A stretch of 64,000 nt of DNA from Unio delphinus. Its lineage: Eukaryota > Mollusca > Bivalvia > Unionida > Unionidae. The position numbers and the translations under genes are program-made. Position 1 is the stretch's first letter, and each line of letters begins with the position of its first letter. A model generated the notes under the pieces. The model was not told the DNA's origin and did not search any database. It saw only the letters and a list, made by a program, of their open reading frames with translations. This document shows positions 1 through 13,249 of this stretch, piece after piece. The stretch lies in assembly GCA_029339505.1 (NCBI GenBank), contig JAQISU010000189.1, positions 1,612,001 through 1,676,000 on the forward strand, written 5' to 3'.

Positions 1-55
<55 letters not shown>
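1..55. repeat. (GA)n microsatellite, cut by the window edge
   Basis: Perfect GA repeat from the first base. Confidence 0.97.
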
Positions 56-56
<1 letters not shown>

Positions 57-683
57 AACCATAAATCATATCCGGTTTTTAAAGAATACTACTATTTCGC
101 TGGCGAACAAATTTATATAGCCAAGCGCGTCCTAAAGGACAATAATAAATTATCCCTGACTCAATTTAAACAGGGCATTGTCATTCGAATGCCACGCACT
201 GATTCCTGTCTATAGATTCTTCGTTTAAATTGGCTATGTGCACTGACACGTCTATTGCGTATGGACATCTGTCCCATGCAGGCAAAAATCAACATGATAA
301 TACCTATATGTGTATGACACAACCTGTCGATATGACGCGAATCTAGCTTACTTTTGTTTACTGGGTGAAAGATAAATACAGGTCGATGCTATACCAAGAA
401 CGGGTCTGGTTTAATTAAAACCATGTAAATTCAATACATTTGGTATAGCTTTGTTGTGTCCGTTATAAAGACAATATAATCTATTGTCACATAGTTTTAG
501 CGCAGTAACCGCATGAATTTGTATAACGCGCTATCATTTGTATGGGTATATTGTCGATCGTAGACATTACTGGTGCTAACTTAGGAAAAGCACGTTCAAC
601 AAAGAAGTTCAACCCAGTGCAACGAATCGTTGTATGAATGATAGTGACAAAGAACATTTGGATGTATTACTTTCCTTAACATG

Positions 684-688
<5 letters not shown>

Positions 689-731
<43 letters not shown>

Positions 732-749
732 CGGGGAGGGAGGGAGGGA
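689..749. repeat. (AG)n followed by a G-rich tract
   Basis: Perfect AG to about 724, then gggggggcggggagggaggg, which has several G-runs compatible with a G-quadruplex. Confidence 0.92.
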
Positions 750-2908
750 CTGTCTGATATTAGACAATGGATATAGACTATGCTGGGGGTGGGGTGATTA
801 TATTAAACGCTATTATTCCCTTCAGGTATTAAAACCTTGAGCAAAGTTACAGAACCAGCAATCAATCCTTGTTCGGCAATACCCCTAAAGATTAACAATA
901 CCGAATGATATACGATTTGGAGTTAATTTACGACCCATGTCCTCGACTGACGATTAACGAAAATGTAAGGCTTGAAATAGTCTCATATTTTGTTTCCACA
1001 TTTAACTTGTGTTCAAGGGACTTTTTGATAATAATTTGCACTTTTCATTAGTTTTTCCTTAAAGGTTAGAAATTTCTTGTTAGATCGAAAACAATTCAAT
1101 ATTTTACCTTTTATGATAACGCTGATCATTCTTAGCAAATCCCCAGAGCAGTAGGAAACTTCACTTTCAACGGATAAAAGATTCTTCCCGATCTCAACCA
1201 CAGGGGTAAAACCAACCTTAGTTATCAAAATGGCCAATTTATCATGATTTCAGATGTTCTATATGGCGTTTTATATTTGACACAAATAAAACCCCTGCGC
1301 CTGGTTCTCACATTATTTCTGTCTTACCTGCTAGGTTCTGATGAAATTTCAAATACGATTGAAAAGCCGACTGAAGCTTGGCTGCGGTGGTAGGGTGATG
1401 TTGGTCCATTAAATGAATTTAAAGATATACAGAGAGGATGAGATGAGTCAACACAAGAAATGATATACCAAACCAGCTGTTAGATACTTTGCGAAAATGC
1501 AGCCTTCTGATCAAAATCGACATATTTCGCTCAATAAAGCATGCGCCTTGCGGAAATCATTTTGTAGATCATTCACAAACTCAGCTTGTATGTTAACATG
1601 GGCCGCACTTTACATTTTAGAAAGAAAACAACACGAAAACGAAAATGGGAATTTTTTGCAGGCATGTGTTGAATAGACAACTGTCTTGAGTTGAATGGTT
1701 CGCAACATCAGTTGCTCCCTGAAAAAGGAATCTCGATTTCGATGATAAAGCGAAACTTTTGCCACTAAATTCGTCAGTTCGTTTGAAAAGACAGGCGTAT
1801 CTATTTACACTAAATCCCTAGCACTTGTACCGAAAAACGTGTTGAACTTTTGTTCTTCGACGAAAGACAAGCAATAGTTGACATGAAACCATACCTGTGT
1901 AGTAAACTAAATATAAGTAAAGGGAAAATGAGTACATTTGAAGAAGTTGGTTACCCTCATATAGACACTTTGCTACGTAAATTAAGCAGAAATACTCAAA
2001 TATCCGTAAGTCATACCCGTCAAATAAACAAGGTACAATAAATTCATTGTAGATAAACGAAAGATGGAAGGGAAGAAAACATATTAGGAACCAGAAACGA
2101 CTCCATTGAAATTTTGTCTAAACTGGTATATTTTACTGTAGGTTTATTTAGTTCGCATAGAATAATGACACGAGCTACCTGTCGTAAACGCTGTACTACA
2201 CATATAATGGGGTGATTAGAGGCAATCAAGCAAAGAATTGCCCTCTTTTTCAAAGACCGTTACCTGGTTATTGTCTCGCTTTCAAACTTTCGTATTTTCT
2301 TCTTTCTGGTTCTTGATCACTATCGTTTGACCCTGTACCCGCCCAGGCAGACTGAGAGAAAAAGCTTTTGATGGTCTTATGGTTAGCATAGAGATTTAAA
2401 TAAGGTAGTGTCACAGAGTTTGTTGGTCTTTGTTACACGTATACAATACCCAACCAGATAGTACACACTAGTGCAAAGTCATAACTGTAGGAATCAGTTG
2501 ACCAAAGGAAAATTTAGAAAACAATGGTAGCATTAAGTTTTACTGGGTCTTAAATGTCACAGCATCCTTGGAGGAAAACAAAACAACAAAGAAACGGGGT
2601 CTGTCAAACTCATTAACTCAAATATGATCAGGGACGCCAGCAGAATTATTTTTGGGAGATGGGCTCAAAATGTAGTGGTTAGCTGCTAAGTTTTAGATGT
2701 AAAATCTGAGGTAGGGGAAGGGGCAGGTGCTTGCTTGTCCACCCCTGCCAATACTCACTCTATATTTCCTTTTATTCCCAGACCAGTAGACCTTTTAAAT
2801 ATTGTTGTGTTTGTCCGTTTTCAACGAATTATTATTATAAGGCTAATTTAGTTATCATTTCAGTTGTACTTCTCTATATGAATGCCTTCTTCAGCAAAAA
2901 TGTATGAA

Positions 2909-2909
<1 letters not shown>

Positions 2910-2950
<41 letters not shown>

Positions 2951-2978
2951 GTTGTTGTTGTTGTTGTTATTATTATTA

Positions 2979-3022
<44 letters not shown>
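2910..3022. repeat. (TAT)n microsatellite with an internal (GTT)n block
   Basis: ATT repeats are interrupted by gttgttgttgttgttgtt near 2951. Confidence 0.95.
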
Positions 3023-3023
<1 letters not shown>

Positions 3024-3059
3024 CAAACCATTTTTACGTGATTGATTACTTCAGCTAGT

Positions 3060-3340
3060 GACCGCTCCGGTGTCCGAGTGAGTAGAGCGTACGTCTCGGA
3101 TGCAGGTCGTGGGTTCGATCAGCGGCTGAGTTATACCAAAGACTTATATAAATCGTAACAGCTGCCTCGCTTGGCGCTCATCGTTATGAGATTAGTGTTA
3201 AGACTGTGACTGGGTGGGACATCATGCTACATGTCTGCGGCAGTGATGCCCCATTGCTAAACATCACTATAAACTGTCTCACTGCAGACATCGTAGTGAT
3301 ATGACTGAAAAATTGTTAAAGTTACGTTAAAATTTCTAAC

Positions 3341-3373
<33 letters not shown>

Positions 3374-3376
3374 ACA
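3060..3376 (+). mobile_element. SINE family B, copy 1, ending in (CA)n
   Basis: The tRNA-like head has a box A-like gtccgagtgagtagagcg and a box B gggttcgatc. A conserved body (gggacatcatgctacatgtc, tgcggcagtgatgcccca, atcactataaactgtctcac) leads to gttaaagttacgttaaaa and then (CA)n. It shares most of its length with the copy at 57.6 kb, which establishes it as a dispersed element rather than unique sequence. No clear target-site duplication was seen. Confidence 0.85.
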
Positions 3377-4278
3377 TCACAGGATAATTATATTTTCAAC
3401 AAATGTGATGTATATGATACGATTTTTGCTCCCAACATATCAAAGCAATACATTTATTTAAGCCTTTTTGAGGCCAGAAAACCTTTCTAAACCATCCCAC
3501 TAAACCCTATATTACGATATCCGTGATTTTCAGAGCGTTCTTTCTTCATTTCTTTCCATTAGCAAAGAATTGCAGTCTGATAGTTGACTTCCAAAATTCC
3601 ACAAACTCCGCGTATCCTCAAAAGAGAAGTTGGGGGATCATGTAACATCAAAATTCTTCTGTCAATAGTTGTTTTGGAAGTTGTTATTACTGAACATGAT
3701 ACAATTGTATCAAGTCGTAAATCTTGATTTTGAAATTGCTCCAGATGCAAATAAACATTCCTGGTATACACCGTCCTGCGATAACCTCTTGTTCATGCTT
3801 TTCAGTTTGATTGAACCTGTCACATAATTCGTTCATGTATACATATATACCTTACTCGATGATTAAACAAGGTGGGGGACAAAAACAAGTTTTCAACTCA
3901 GTAATGCAAATATTCGGGTGTATTGTTGAAATGGAAGGTTCCCAAATATAAAGCAGTCCTTGATGTCTGTAATGTTACTAATCATGCAGTAACCGGTGCT
4001 TGTCGAATAAAAGAAAGGTACATTTCAACACATAGGTGAAGGGGCGCTTTAGCACAGACGTGGCATTGTTTTGAGGCCATGTTTTCCCACCAAAAAATAA
4101 AAATAAATTAAAACGGGCACTTTGTGACCAGTAGCTTTCCGTTCATATAGAACGATGACATGAGCTGAGCGAGATCTTTTATAGAGTTGGATGGTTTTGA
4201 ACGGAACTGCTATATGATACGGAGAAAATGGAGCCTAAGAGTCATTTTCTAGGATGAAGAAGCCGAAACCAGCTGGCG

Positions 4279-4279
<1 letters not shown>

Positions 4280-4373
<94 letters not shown>
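4280..4373. repeat. (GT)n(GA)n compound microsatellite
   Basis: GT to 4322, then GA to 4373, abutting the tail of the minus-strand SINE. Confidence 0.96.
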
Positions 4374-4375
<2 letters not shown>

Positions 4376-4530
4376 GTTATTTGGGTTTAACGCCATATTT
4401 TTCGGTGCATGATAGGATATTTCAGGCGGCCCGTACAACTGGTGCATAAAGTAGTCGGGAAAAGCCCGGTAATAACAAAAGTGAAAGGAAAGTGATCGAT
4501 GAAGGCGAGCGCTCTAAACCAAGCGAACAG
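4376..4530 (-). mobile_element. SINE family A, diverged and internally deleted copy
   Basis: On the complement it ends in the family A 3' segment (tcctatcatgcaccgaaaaa, then tggcgttaaacccaaataac). The opposite end carries cttggtttagagcgctcgcc, the match to the start of the family A tRNA-like head. The middle is shortened. The (GT)n(GA)n tract at 4280-4373 abuts its 3' tail. Confidence 0.65.
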
Positions 4531-5002
4531 AGAGAGAGAGAGAGGGGGTCAGAATACATGGCGTCTAGTTTATGTATTATGCTATGATATACCCTCATTT
4601 GCAAAAATCTTAAACACTAGACTTCAGAGTTCAAAGAAGATTCTTAAAAAATAAATAAAAGTGCATTTGATCCTGTGCGAATCATCATATGTAACAGTCG
4701 CTTAAAACTAGAGGAGGAGACATATGGAGAGTTTTGAAGTGAATAGTAATATACTTAAGCTTGAACATGATAATATGCTTAAAACATTTAATAATTCTGC
4801 TATTGTAATATGCTTATTATAATCTGATCCATGTTTCTTATCAATAGGTTATTTTCAAAGGTAGGGACGTCATTTCAATTTTCAGGGGGTGGAGGCAAAA
4901 CTTGATGGGGTGGGGGCAACGTATGTAGTCTACAGCACTTTTACAGCACATGCAAATTGGGGAAGTATGCAATGAACGGGTTCTCAACCAATTATGCTGA
5001 TC

Positions 5003-5050
5003 ATCATATATAGCCCATCATTTACTGAAAAATGGCATTAAACCCGACAA
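5003..5050 (+). mobile_element. SINE family A, 3' fragment
   Basis: The stretch catatatagcccatcatt, then actgaaaaatggcattaaac, matches the 3' end of the 14.1-kb SINE (atatatagcctatcgtgtgc and following). Only the tail is recognisable. It is continuous with a five-fold tandem repeat of its own end. Confidence 0.6.
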
Positions 5051-5190
5051 AATCTAATAAAATGATATTAAACCCGACAAAATCTAATAAAATAGCATTA
5101 AACCCGACAAAATCTAATAAAATGATATGAAACCCGACAAAATCTAATAAAAATAGCATTAAACCCGACAAATTCTATTAAAATGATATG
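5031..5190 (+). repeat. 31-32 bp tandem repeat derived from a SINE tail, 5 copies
   Basis: Five units each contain attaaacccgacaaaatcta or a close variant, alternating aatggcatt/aatgatatt openings. The first unit is the SINE family A tail, so the array is an expansion of an element end. Confidence 0.8.
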
Positions 5191-7242
5191 CTCTGATTTT
5201 ACAATTATTAATACCTTATTCTTTTGTCTCTTGATATAGGGTAAATTCAGTATTGGTAACTATTTTATAACATTGCGTAACAATTCGGGCACGTCTAAAA
5301 CGTTACTGTGCAATGTAATCAGTTTCTCCGCCTTTGAATGTATGTAGTTCATATTCCTGTTGCTGGTTACACCTGAAGCAAACACTACCAAATAAAACAA
5401 AAACTTAACCCCCCAAAAATCCAAAGAAAAACAGGGAACTAAAATATAAATATAACAAAACACAATGAAACTAACACTGAAAAAAGTAAGTAAAAACATA
5501 GGGTAAACAAAGCAAATCAGAGAACACGTAATAATAGAACAAATCAGTCAGCGAAGCAATGCGATCAGTAAAATAACAATTTTGAACAATACAAACTGAT
5601 TTTTTAAATATATGTGCTAGAAAGGCAAAGTCGTAAAAGTAGAGATATTTCCAAAACAGAAATGGTGAATACCTCTTCAAGTTACATGCATTTCTCCGCT
5701 GAAATCACTACAAAGTTTATCTTAACTGTTTTTAGACAATTAGCATCAATGACTAACGTAATATTTGCTCTCGTTAGAACAAGCTGTACGAGAAATGTAT
5801 CGTTCCGACCGAGGATACTTGAGTTTATCTCATTCCAGACTTTATTCTGTAACTTAAACAGATTACTACCACAAATTTATATCATTTTAAATATAAATCC
5901 CAACATTCAAGTGGTGAAGATAGCGAATGGGATATGGCGAACCATATCATTACGAACATGATATGTTTCTAACGTCGTATTCTGGCTTTTTGGAATCGCA
6001 TGATTAACACCTTATAAGTACAAGAGATACAGGCGGTTACAATGCAAGCGAACCTTTGGTCTATACTTGACATAAAGCAAAAAGATCAACCAAATAAAAC
6101 AAAATAAAACAAAAACACTATTCAGAAGGCAAGAAAACAATTGAGCAAACAAGTAAGCAGATACATGTCATTACAAAGAAGACTTCTTTTCGTTTCAAAT
6201 TAGGATGTACCTGTCATGATATATACTGAAAACTTAAATTGCAAGTAAGCAATCAACCAATCAAGCATGAAAGTAATCCTATACCAAGTGAGAGAAAAAC
6301 ATTGTCCGAAATATAAAAAAGCGACCCTGACGTGATAGGTATTAATCCATCAAAGGTGGAAGGCGAAAATAATAAGATACAAATGTATATCAGTGACTTA
6401 ATATAGTGTATGTGCGTTCATTTTCTACTGTACAAACCCGCATTTTATTTTGGGTTGCATGATTAAAAGAAACGACCTGTTATCTGAACTCTTCAATCGA
6501 TCGCACCTCAACAAATAAAACGAAACTTAAAGACACTACCGTGGCCAATAAATCAAGTCTGAGGACCTTAACGGTGAGGCCAAGGAGCGTTGTTCTGTCT
6601 GGTAAAACAAGCCAGTCTCTCCTCTTGTCCTTTATGCCAATACTTCCCCTATTGTTTTCAAAAGGACCACTTGCTTCAGAGATTGTCAATAATAAAAGCA
6701 AACATATCAGAACATAAACTGTCTAACCGGTCAGTTCAGTCTGCATCGGGATCAGAATTCAAGAGTAAATTTTGATTTAATGTGTAAGCTTTCTCTCAGA
6801 TGGCAGCAAGCATATAGTTGTGCTCCACAAAAATGGTCACGGTTAATTGGATAAAAAGTCTAGAACTGAAACCATTCGTTGAAAGAAAAATCTTTACTTT
6901 TCACAAGGTTTACAGTTTAAACTCCAGCAACGGGTTTACCGAAAAATACAGTAGTAACACGAACCTTCATGAACGTTACTGTTAACTGAGCCTTAAAACA
7001 GACGGGATGTCTACTAATAGCTTAGGATCCGTGTACGTTACCGTGGTTACGGTGTAAACAAGAAAGTGATGATATCTTTGTTTCTTTTACGGCAATAAAC
7101 TAAAAAATAATAAAAAAATTTATATGTTTATGTAACCATGACACGATTTTTCGAAAGCGAAAGAATGATACATCTTTTTTATGGTGACTGTCTAGATCTC
7201 TTAATACTCTTACAAAAGTGTACATGTAGCTTAAATTGTCCG

Positions 7243-7384
<142 letters not shown>

Positions 7385-7432
7385 ACATTCAAAATAGTAT
7401 TCTTATATGCATATTCTTTCCGTCCAATTTAG

Positions 7433-7556
7433 GTAACCATGGCAACGAGAGATGCAGCAGAAAGGGCTTGCAAGGACCCAAACCCAATAATCGACGGAAG
7501 GAAAGCCAACGTCAATTTGGCCTACCTCGGTGCCAAGCCTAGAGGTATCCCTGCAG
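7433..7556 (+). CDS. RBM24: RBM24-like exon encoding the C-terminal half of the RRM
   Basis: After the acceptor AG at 7431-7432 the frame starts at a Val codon and reads [18 protein letters not shown], then [19 protein letters not shown]. This is almost residue for residue the helix-2/beta-4 half of the RBM24/RBM38 RRM, the part that follows the GYGF of RNP1. The [29 protein letters not shown] block is highly specific to the family. The exon ends with one leftover base (g) before a gtaaac donor at 7557. A second donor (gtatcc) at 7545 leaves the same base and would drop four residues (GIPA). The ATG at 7439 is an internal Met of the RRM, not the start. The 7439-7801 reading frame past the donor is intron read-through. 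Confidence 0.93.
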
Positions 7557-7562
7557 GTAAAC
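7541..7562 (+). promoter_or_regulatory. Tandem alternative 5' splice sites, 12 nt apart and in phase
   Basis: Two donor-like sites are seen: agag/gtatcc (cut after 7544) and gcag/gtaaac (cut after 7556). Both leave a single g, so both join in frame to exon 15467-15524. The products would read KPR-A-IPFALK or KPR-GIPA-A-IPFALK. The downstream site (gtaaac) looks slightly stronger. The tandem arrangement is in the sequence; use of both sites is inference. Confidence 0.5.
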
Positions 7563-7695
7563 GTTTGGGTAGCCTAGATATTAGTAGTTTATTTTCTTTC
7601 TTGTCAGAGACTCGCAGTAAATTATTTCCACAAACTGATATTACTTGCCAAGATTTAGGGAGCTGGAGTGCTGGGGATGGTGGTATAGATGTGGA

Positions 7696-7738
7696 TGTGT
7701 GTGTGTGTGTGTGTTTGTGTGTTCGTGTGTGTGTGTGG
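7696..7738 (+). promoter_or_regulatory. GU-rich intronic tract 140 nt downstream of exon 2
   Basis: An interrupted (GT)n run (gtgtgt with gtttgtgt and gttcgtgt breaks) begins about 140 bases after the donor at 7557. RBM24, RBM38 and SUP-12 recognise GUGUG-type motifs, and RBM24 binding downstream of an exon tends to favour inclusion (established for vertebrate targets). The tract therefore could be an autoregulatory site. It may equally be an ordinary microsatellite, which are abundant here. Confidence 0.4.
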
Positions 7739-9201
7739 TCGCACACTATTTATAGAAAAATCACCTGTACCTTTGAAGGCTTGCCAGGAGATTATAACTA
7801 GTTCTGACACCTCTTACAATTGCAACTAAATGAAAAAAATAATTCCTACCTCAATCTTTTTTTTAAATCACGAAGAAAAGGAATAAAATACTTTGATGAA
7901 AAATGCACTGTCGCACAGTACTGACGACACTAAGTAAAAAATACTGAATGACTGATTGATTTCGTGCTAATTTACATGTATACAATAGGCCCAGAACAGA
8001 GTGAGGATAAAGCCAGACAATGCTCTTGATTAACTCAACCTATCCTCACTCCCGTATACTCTAAACGAAACATCCCAGGTTGCTTCGTTCAATAATTCTT
8101 TCTTTCTTTTTGACGAGACATTAGGCGACACGTTTTAGTCTTCTTCAGCATGCGATGGAAATTGCATAGACTTAGGATAGAATACCTTCTCTTAAAGCTT
8201 CTTTAACGCCACAGCCACCACGTGACGTGCAGAAAGATTTTCTTGGGTTAAACCTTGATTTTGAATCCGCCAAAATAAACCTATAAAACAGAAACAGTTG
8301 TGCTTAACACAGCAGAGCCAGCCCTAACATTATAAATATATCAATCTTTCCTCACAAATTCATTGCTGAACTAACGAGGCTGATTCCTGAATCAAACATT
8401 CTGTGCTGGTAGTGCCGCCTCGTCGCAAGCTAGACTTCAAACGTTCAGGTGTTTTTCAAAACCAATCACTTTTATTTATGCATTTTGGAATTATACACTG
8501 CATGCAGGAATTACTGACCTCTTTGAAGAGCAGGAAAACATGTAAAGGCTCCACGCCTAAGTTGAAGTTATGACAAATGTGCTGCAGTTAGCATGTCCAA
8601 TTGTACATTTCGCAAAACCACATAACATATTTATACGACGATTTGTATTAGTTAAAATTACTATCAAGACATATTATTTTGAGTTTAATAAGTCATCACA
8701 ACAAAATACGTCAAGGGATCAAGTTTTTTGTTGTTAGACTGTTAACATACATACCATTACTTTGTGGCGACGTTGTATACTGAAGTTGTTTTCTTTCTCG
8801 CAAATTTCCATGCTCTTTTGTCATCCGTGGATGCTGCATAAACAACAATATTTTATCAACAACATACATGACACAATCTCTTACGTATTAAGGACAGTGC
8901 TCTTTTTTTTTATTCATCACTTAATTTCTGTATTTGGAAGAGAAGCATTGATTGGTTAGTTCAAAACCACGTGAAAAGTCACGTTTAGTCAACATTTTAC
9001 TCGAGATCGCAATGATTGGTTAAACGGATTTAGACCTATTCGAAAAATAATTTTGCGGACAGCCACGGGTGAAAAATGGGTCTTGTGGATTGTTTGCTGG
9101 TTCCTTGCGATAGTGGCAGTCGCCTCGTGTGAATCGTCATATGGGGATCCGTTTGTGGCAAAAGGTGAGGAAGCTCCTATTGCAAAGACCTTTTTACGAA
9201 G

Positions 9202-9440
9202 TTTTTGTTGTTGGGTTTAATGCAATTTTTCAACACATGATAGGCTATACATGACGACCAGTATTAATGGTAGAACGAGGAAGAACCCAGAAAGAACCAC
9301 CGACCCACGAGAAGCTACTGGTAAGCTTTCTCACATGCTCACATTGACCGAATTTGAGACTCGAGCCCAAACAAACAGAATTGAGATGTCAGTGATTCGT
9401 AATGGAGAGCGCTTTAAATTATTCGGCCACTCGGGGCCTT
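9202..9440 (-). mobile_element. SINE family A, near full-length copy on the minus strand
   Basis: Reading the complement gives the tRNA-like head near 9440 (GGCCCCGAGTGGCCGAATAA), the GGTTCTTTCTGGG body segment, and a tail ending in CCCAACAACAA at 9202. Twelve-base direct repeats with one mismatch flank it: ctttttacgaag (9190-9201) and ctttttaggaag (9441-9452). Box B is degraded (GGGCTCGAGTCTC), so Pol III transcription is probably lost. Confidence 0.85.
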
Positions 9441-12400
9441 CTTTTTAGGAAGGTTTTTTTTTCGTGCAAAAATAATATTTATGTCACTACTTTAAAAGAT
9501 TTAGTTATATTTTAAATATTTACAATGTTCTTGGCATAGTTCGTCGGTCCAAAAACCATATATCCACAACAGAGTTGCATTTAAGGTAACGTTGATACAC
9601 ATTATATTTGTTGAGGATCTATTAGACCTTCGATTATGAACGAGTGTCTTCCGTATATTTTTTTTACATCGCATGTCTTATCTGATCACCGCAAGTGTTT
9701 TATTTCCAATAAAGACTCAAGATTAGACCATACTAAGCAATAAAAAAAAATTATATCTAGGCAACAAAAATCCCTACCAATCCATTAAATCAACAGGGGC
9801 TCTTTTATTGAGAAAACCGTCTGATGTTGAATAACAGATCAATTCTCTTCTCACATACATGTACAATACGACTGAAATAAAACTACACAAGGGTTGAACG
9901 TAGCAAGCAGTTGAGATTTGTTATCTATTCATTTCTAGCATCTGCTATTATAGAAATAACGCTATTTAAAACAGACAATTCAAATTATGGCGGGACAAGT
10001 TAAAATTTGAATCGGGATAGGCTCTTTGTTGAACAATGAAAGCTCTTTATGGGGCGAGGATTGTGATTATTACTAATTATATATAGTGACCTTACTGTAC
10101 TAATAATAGCTTCTTTCATTAAATCGTCAACAAATAATTAATGGTAATAAATGAAGGACAACAGTAACAATGGTATATCACTTTCCCTAGCTACCATCTC
10201 AAAAGGAATGAAAACATTGCTATTACTATTCGATTATTATATCAAACTAAAATACGAAAGTGAAAGTATGATATTAGATTTAAATATTAATAACCCCATA
10301 TATTGATGCAGTTGCAAAGTAATTTGTAGCAGTTTAATAAAATCATTAGGCTTCACCATCGATAATGTTTAATGTTTACGAGCATTGCTGGAACTGTTCT
10401 CTATTAACTTTGATTTAATTCGATTAGTATTGACATGATTTGTCTCTGAAGGTCACTCGTGACTTTTTCATTTCCTGTATTAACACCATAACATTTGAAA
10501 GTTTAACATATTTTAATTTATATATATTAAAGACCCGTATCTCACAGCATACAACATGTTTGATGTATACTACTTTGCTGAGAAAAACATATTAGTTGAG
10601 CCGTGTTAAAACTGCACGCGCTTGTAACTTATATCAGTCATCCTGCAGCCAAGGAATACACCTCTATTTTCGTTCCTTGGGCTAATAAAAGAACTTGGTA
10701 AAAACAAAATTGACAGTGCATCAGTAGAACATTTTCTCATTACAGTTATTGATAAGACCATCTTTCAGAATATAATTTTACTTAATTTTACATATTAATA
10801 TCAACCAATAATGGCCTTCCAAGCCTTACTTCCTCTGCATTCTTTTCATCCATTTCTGGACTGGTTCTGTTCTTTTCATATAATTAGTGCAACATCTCCT
10901 ATATGAAGGTGCATTCGGTACCTATGTATTGTAATACACTCCACCAGAACACAAAGCCTATGAATTAATGACTCCCCCCCCCCCTCCGTGATCGGTATTA
11001 ATGACCGTTTTTATAACTATGTCCCTGCTATTTGACGGTTGGTTTCAGGTATAATGTTCATAATATGCTACAGCATTTTTGTGCGATCATGTGTTTTACG
11101 TTATGCGTCCCTCAGAAAATGTTTACAAGTGTGACGGGAATCTTTTGTGACAAACGGTCTCTTTTAAACGCGATTGATGTTGTTCGTCACGACCCCAAAA
11201 GTAAGTTAAATCAAGTGAATAAAATGTCAAACAAGTGCTTTCACGGGAAATAATTGAATTACAAATGGCATTAAACTTCGTCGCCTTGAGCTTTGTACAA
11301 CTAATTAGAAAATTGATAAGAAAATTAAAATAAGAAATTCATTACAATTTCCCGTTTGGTGAACAATTATAAATTGGGTTACTCACATTTTTGTGACAAG
11401 GTTTCTTTAAACGGAGGTCGTTCAACTGTAGAATAAATAATAAATAAACGTTTGACGAATAGAACACATGTGGACATTGAACTATGTTGAATAAGAAAGC
11501 TTCGAATGGTAGTATTTTTGAGGTAATTACGATAACCCTCGTCATTGTTTTAATAATCATGTTCAGTACCTTCAGAAACAAACATTGTCATTAATTTTGA
11601 GAATATGATAATATTTTAGTTATCAACTAAAAAGAGAAGAAAATTACGATTTTTGTTCTCGAATACAATATAGAATATATGTCCGTGTAAGAAATCCTTT
11701 TGAAATACAATTGCTTTGAAGGTTGATGTTCCCACACCCTCGAGTCAGGGTCAACGTAAAACAAAAAGAATGTTCTGTCCAAGACATATAAAGAATGTGT
11801 AGATTCTAGAATCGAACAGAAAATTAATTAAAAATTTCACTAATATGCAATGCTGGTCTTTACATTTTTTCTTCTTCTTTAAACGATCTTATGGGACGTG
11901 TAGAGACTTTTAATACGGTACAATAAATTAGCTGTCCCTTTCCCGACACCCCGAAAGCGCTGTCAGAAGTCTACCTTTACAGACCTGTGTTATAAACCTT
12001 CTGTCCCTTCATTCACTGTCTTTATAATCTTTTTCCGAAAAGTACTTCTCGCTCACATAACTAGCTGGCATTGATCACTGTCCAGTTCTATTCTTTATGC
12101 AGTTCATACACCTTTTTTGAACATTAAAATAACGAACCTTTTGTGTTAAAAATCTAATTCATTTAGCTTAATAAATGCCTACATGGAAATTTATTCTCAG
12201 CGAAAGAACGTCTGTATTTTTGCCAATTTTTTTTTCAGAAAATTTTTTTTCTTCTGTTTTATATTCATTTTTACACAAACACTTTTATCCATAAAATAAT
12301 GATCTGCATTTTGAACGGACTGGTTGATAACTATATATAATATATTAAATCTATCACATGTGGTTAATTCAGCCCCCTCAGAGAATGAGTACAAACTAAT

Positions 12401-13182
12401 TTGGGTCTCTCAAGCTTACACCTGTCATAAAGAGGCATATATATTTTACATAAGTATGATTCAACATCGGGACATTGATGTTTATAGCGAGAAAACGCCA
12501 ATTCACCTGGGGGTCAAATTTAAGTTATTAAAATGATTTATGGCACCGGCTTGGTATTTATACCATGACTAGACTTGCGCCTTGCCTTCCATGGCATTAA
12601 AGCGCTTAATCGGATCGCATTTTTTTTTATCAGATTTGCATCATAAAGATAATATTGACGTATTTAAACACATCACTAACGTGATGAACGTGTTTATAAT
12701 TGAGAATTTTAAATCCAAGGCATCGTCTTTAATTCAGACTTTACCCAAGTTAGAGTTAGAACCTGTACATTAGAGAAAATCTGTAAGGTGAATGTGGCAA
12801 TACGTGGGCGAGAAAAAAAATGGCATAGCTACAACAATGTAAAGTCCAGTTATTATGCAATGAAATTGGCGTAATTTGAAAAGACTTTAAAAACAGTCTT
12901 GTAAAAAAAGGGTAATTACGACCTCGTAAAATAGCTAATCGACTCAGAGACCATTAAACCAAAGTTGTTTGTAGTAACAGCTTTGAAGCAGGGCGAACTC
13001 CAGTATTTATATTACCAATATTGACGTCGTTTTATGTTTATAGCTCGTTCTAAAAGTTAGGGTGGAGTGAAACATGCTATTCTGATTTTATTCCCTACAT
13101 TTACGAAGATCAATACGTTGAACTCGTCCACTGCATTTTGACGCCCCAGATTGCGACTCAGATGTTATCGAGTACTACATCC

Positions 13183-13190
<8 letters not shown>

Positions 13191-13246
<56 letters not shown>
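13191..13246. repeat. (GA)n microsatellite
   Basis: A perfect 56-bp GA run. Confidence 0.97.

Positions 13247-13249
<3 letters not shown>

Noticed and set aside
2628..4925. Two similar segments (agggacgccagcag near 2630 and agggacgtcatttc near 4863) as transposon ends
   Set aside because: The partner inverted ends and target duplications were not found, so the similarity may be low-complexity.
7439..7801. 120-codon frame extending exon 2 into the intron
   Set aside because: The last 80 codons pass the consensus donor and run through a GT microsatellite. The family resemblance ends at the splice site.
9060..9166. Signal-peptide-like stretch (WVLWIVCWFLAIVAVASC) followed by a gtgagg donor
   Set aside because: The hydrophobic frame has no ATG and meets a stop shortly upstream. 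The ATG present (9076) is in another frame that stops after 18 codons. Chance is more likely than a secreted-protein first exon.
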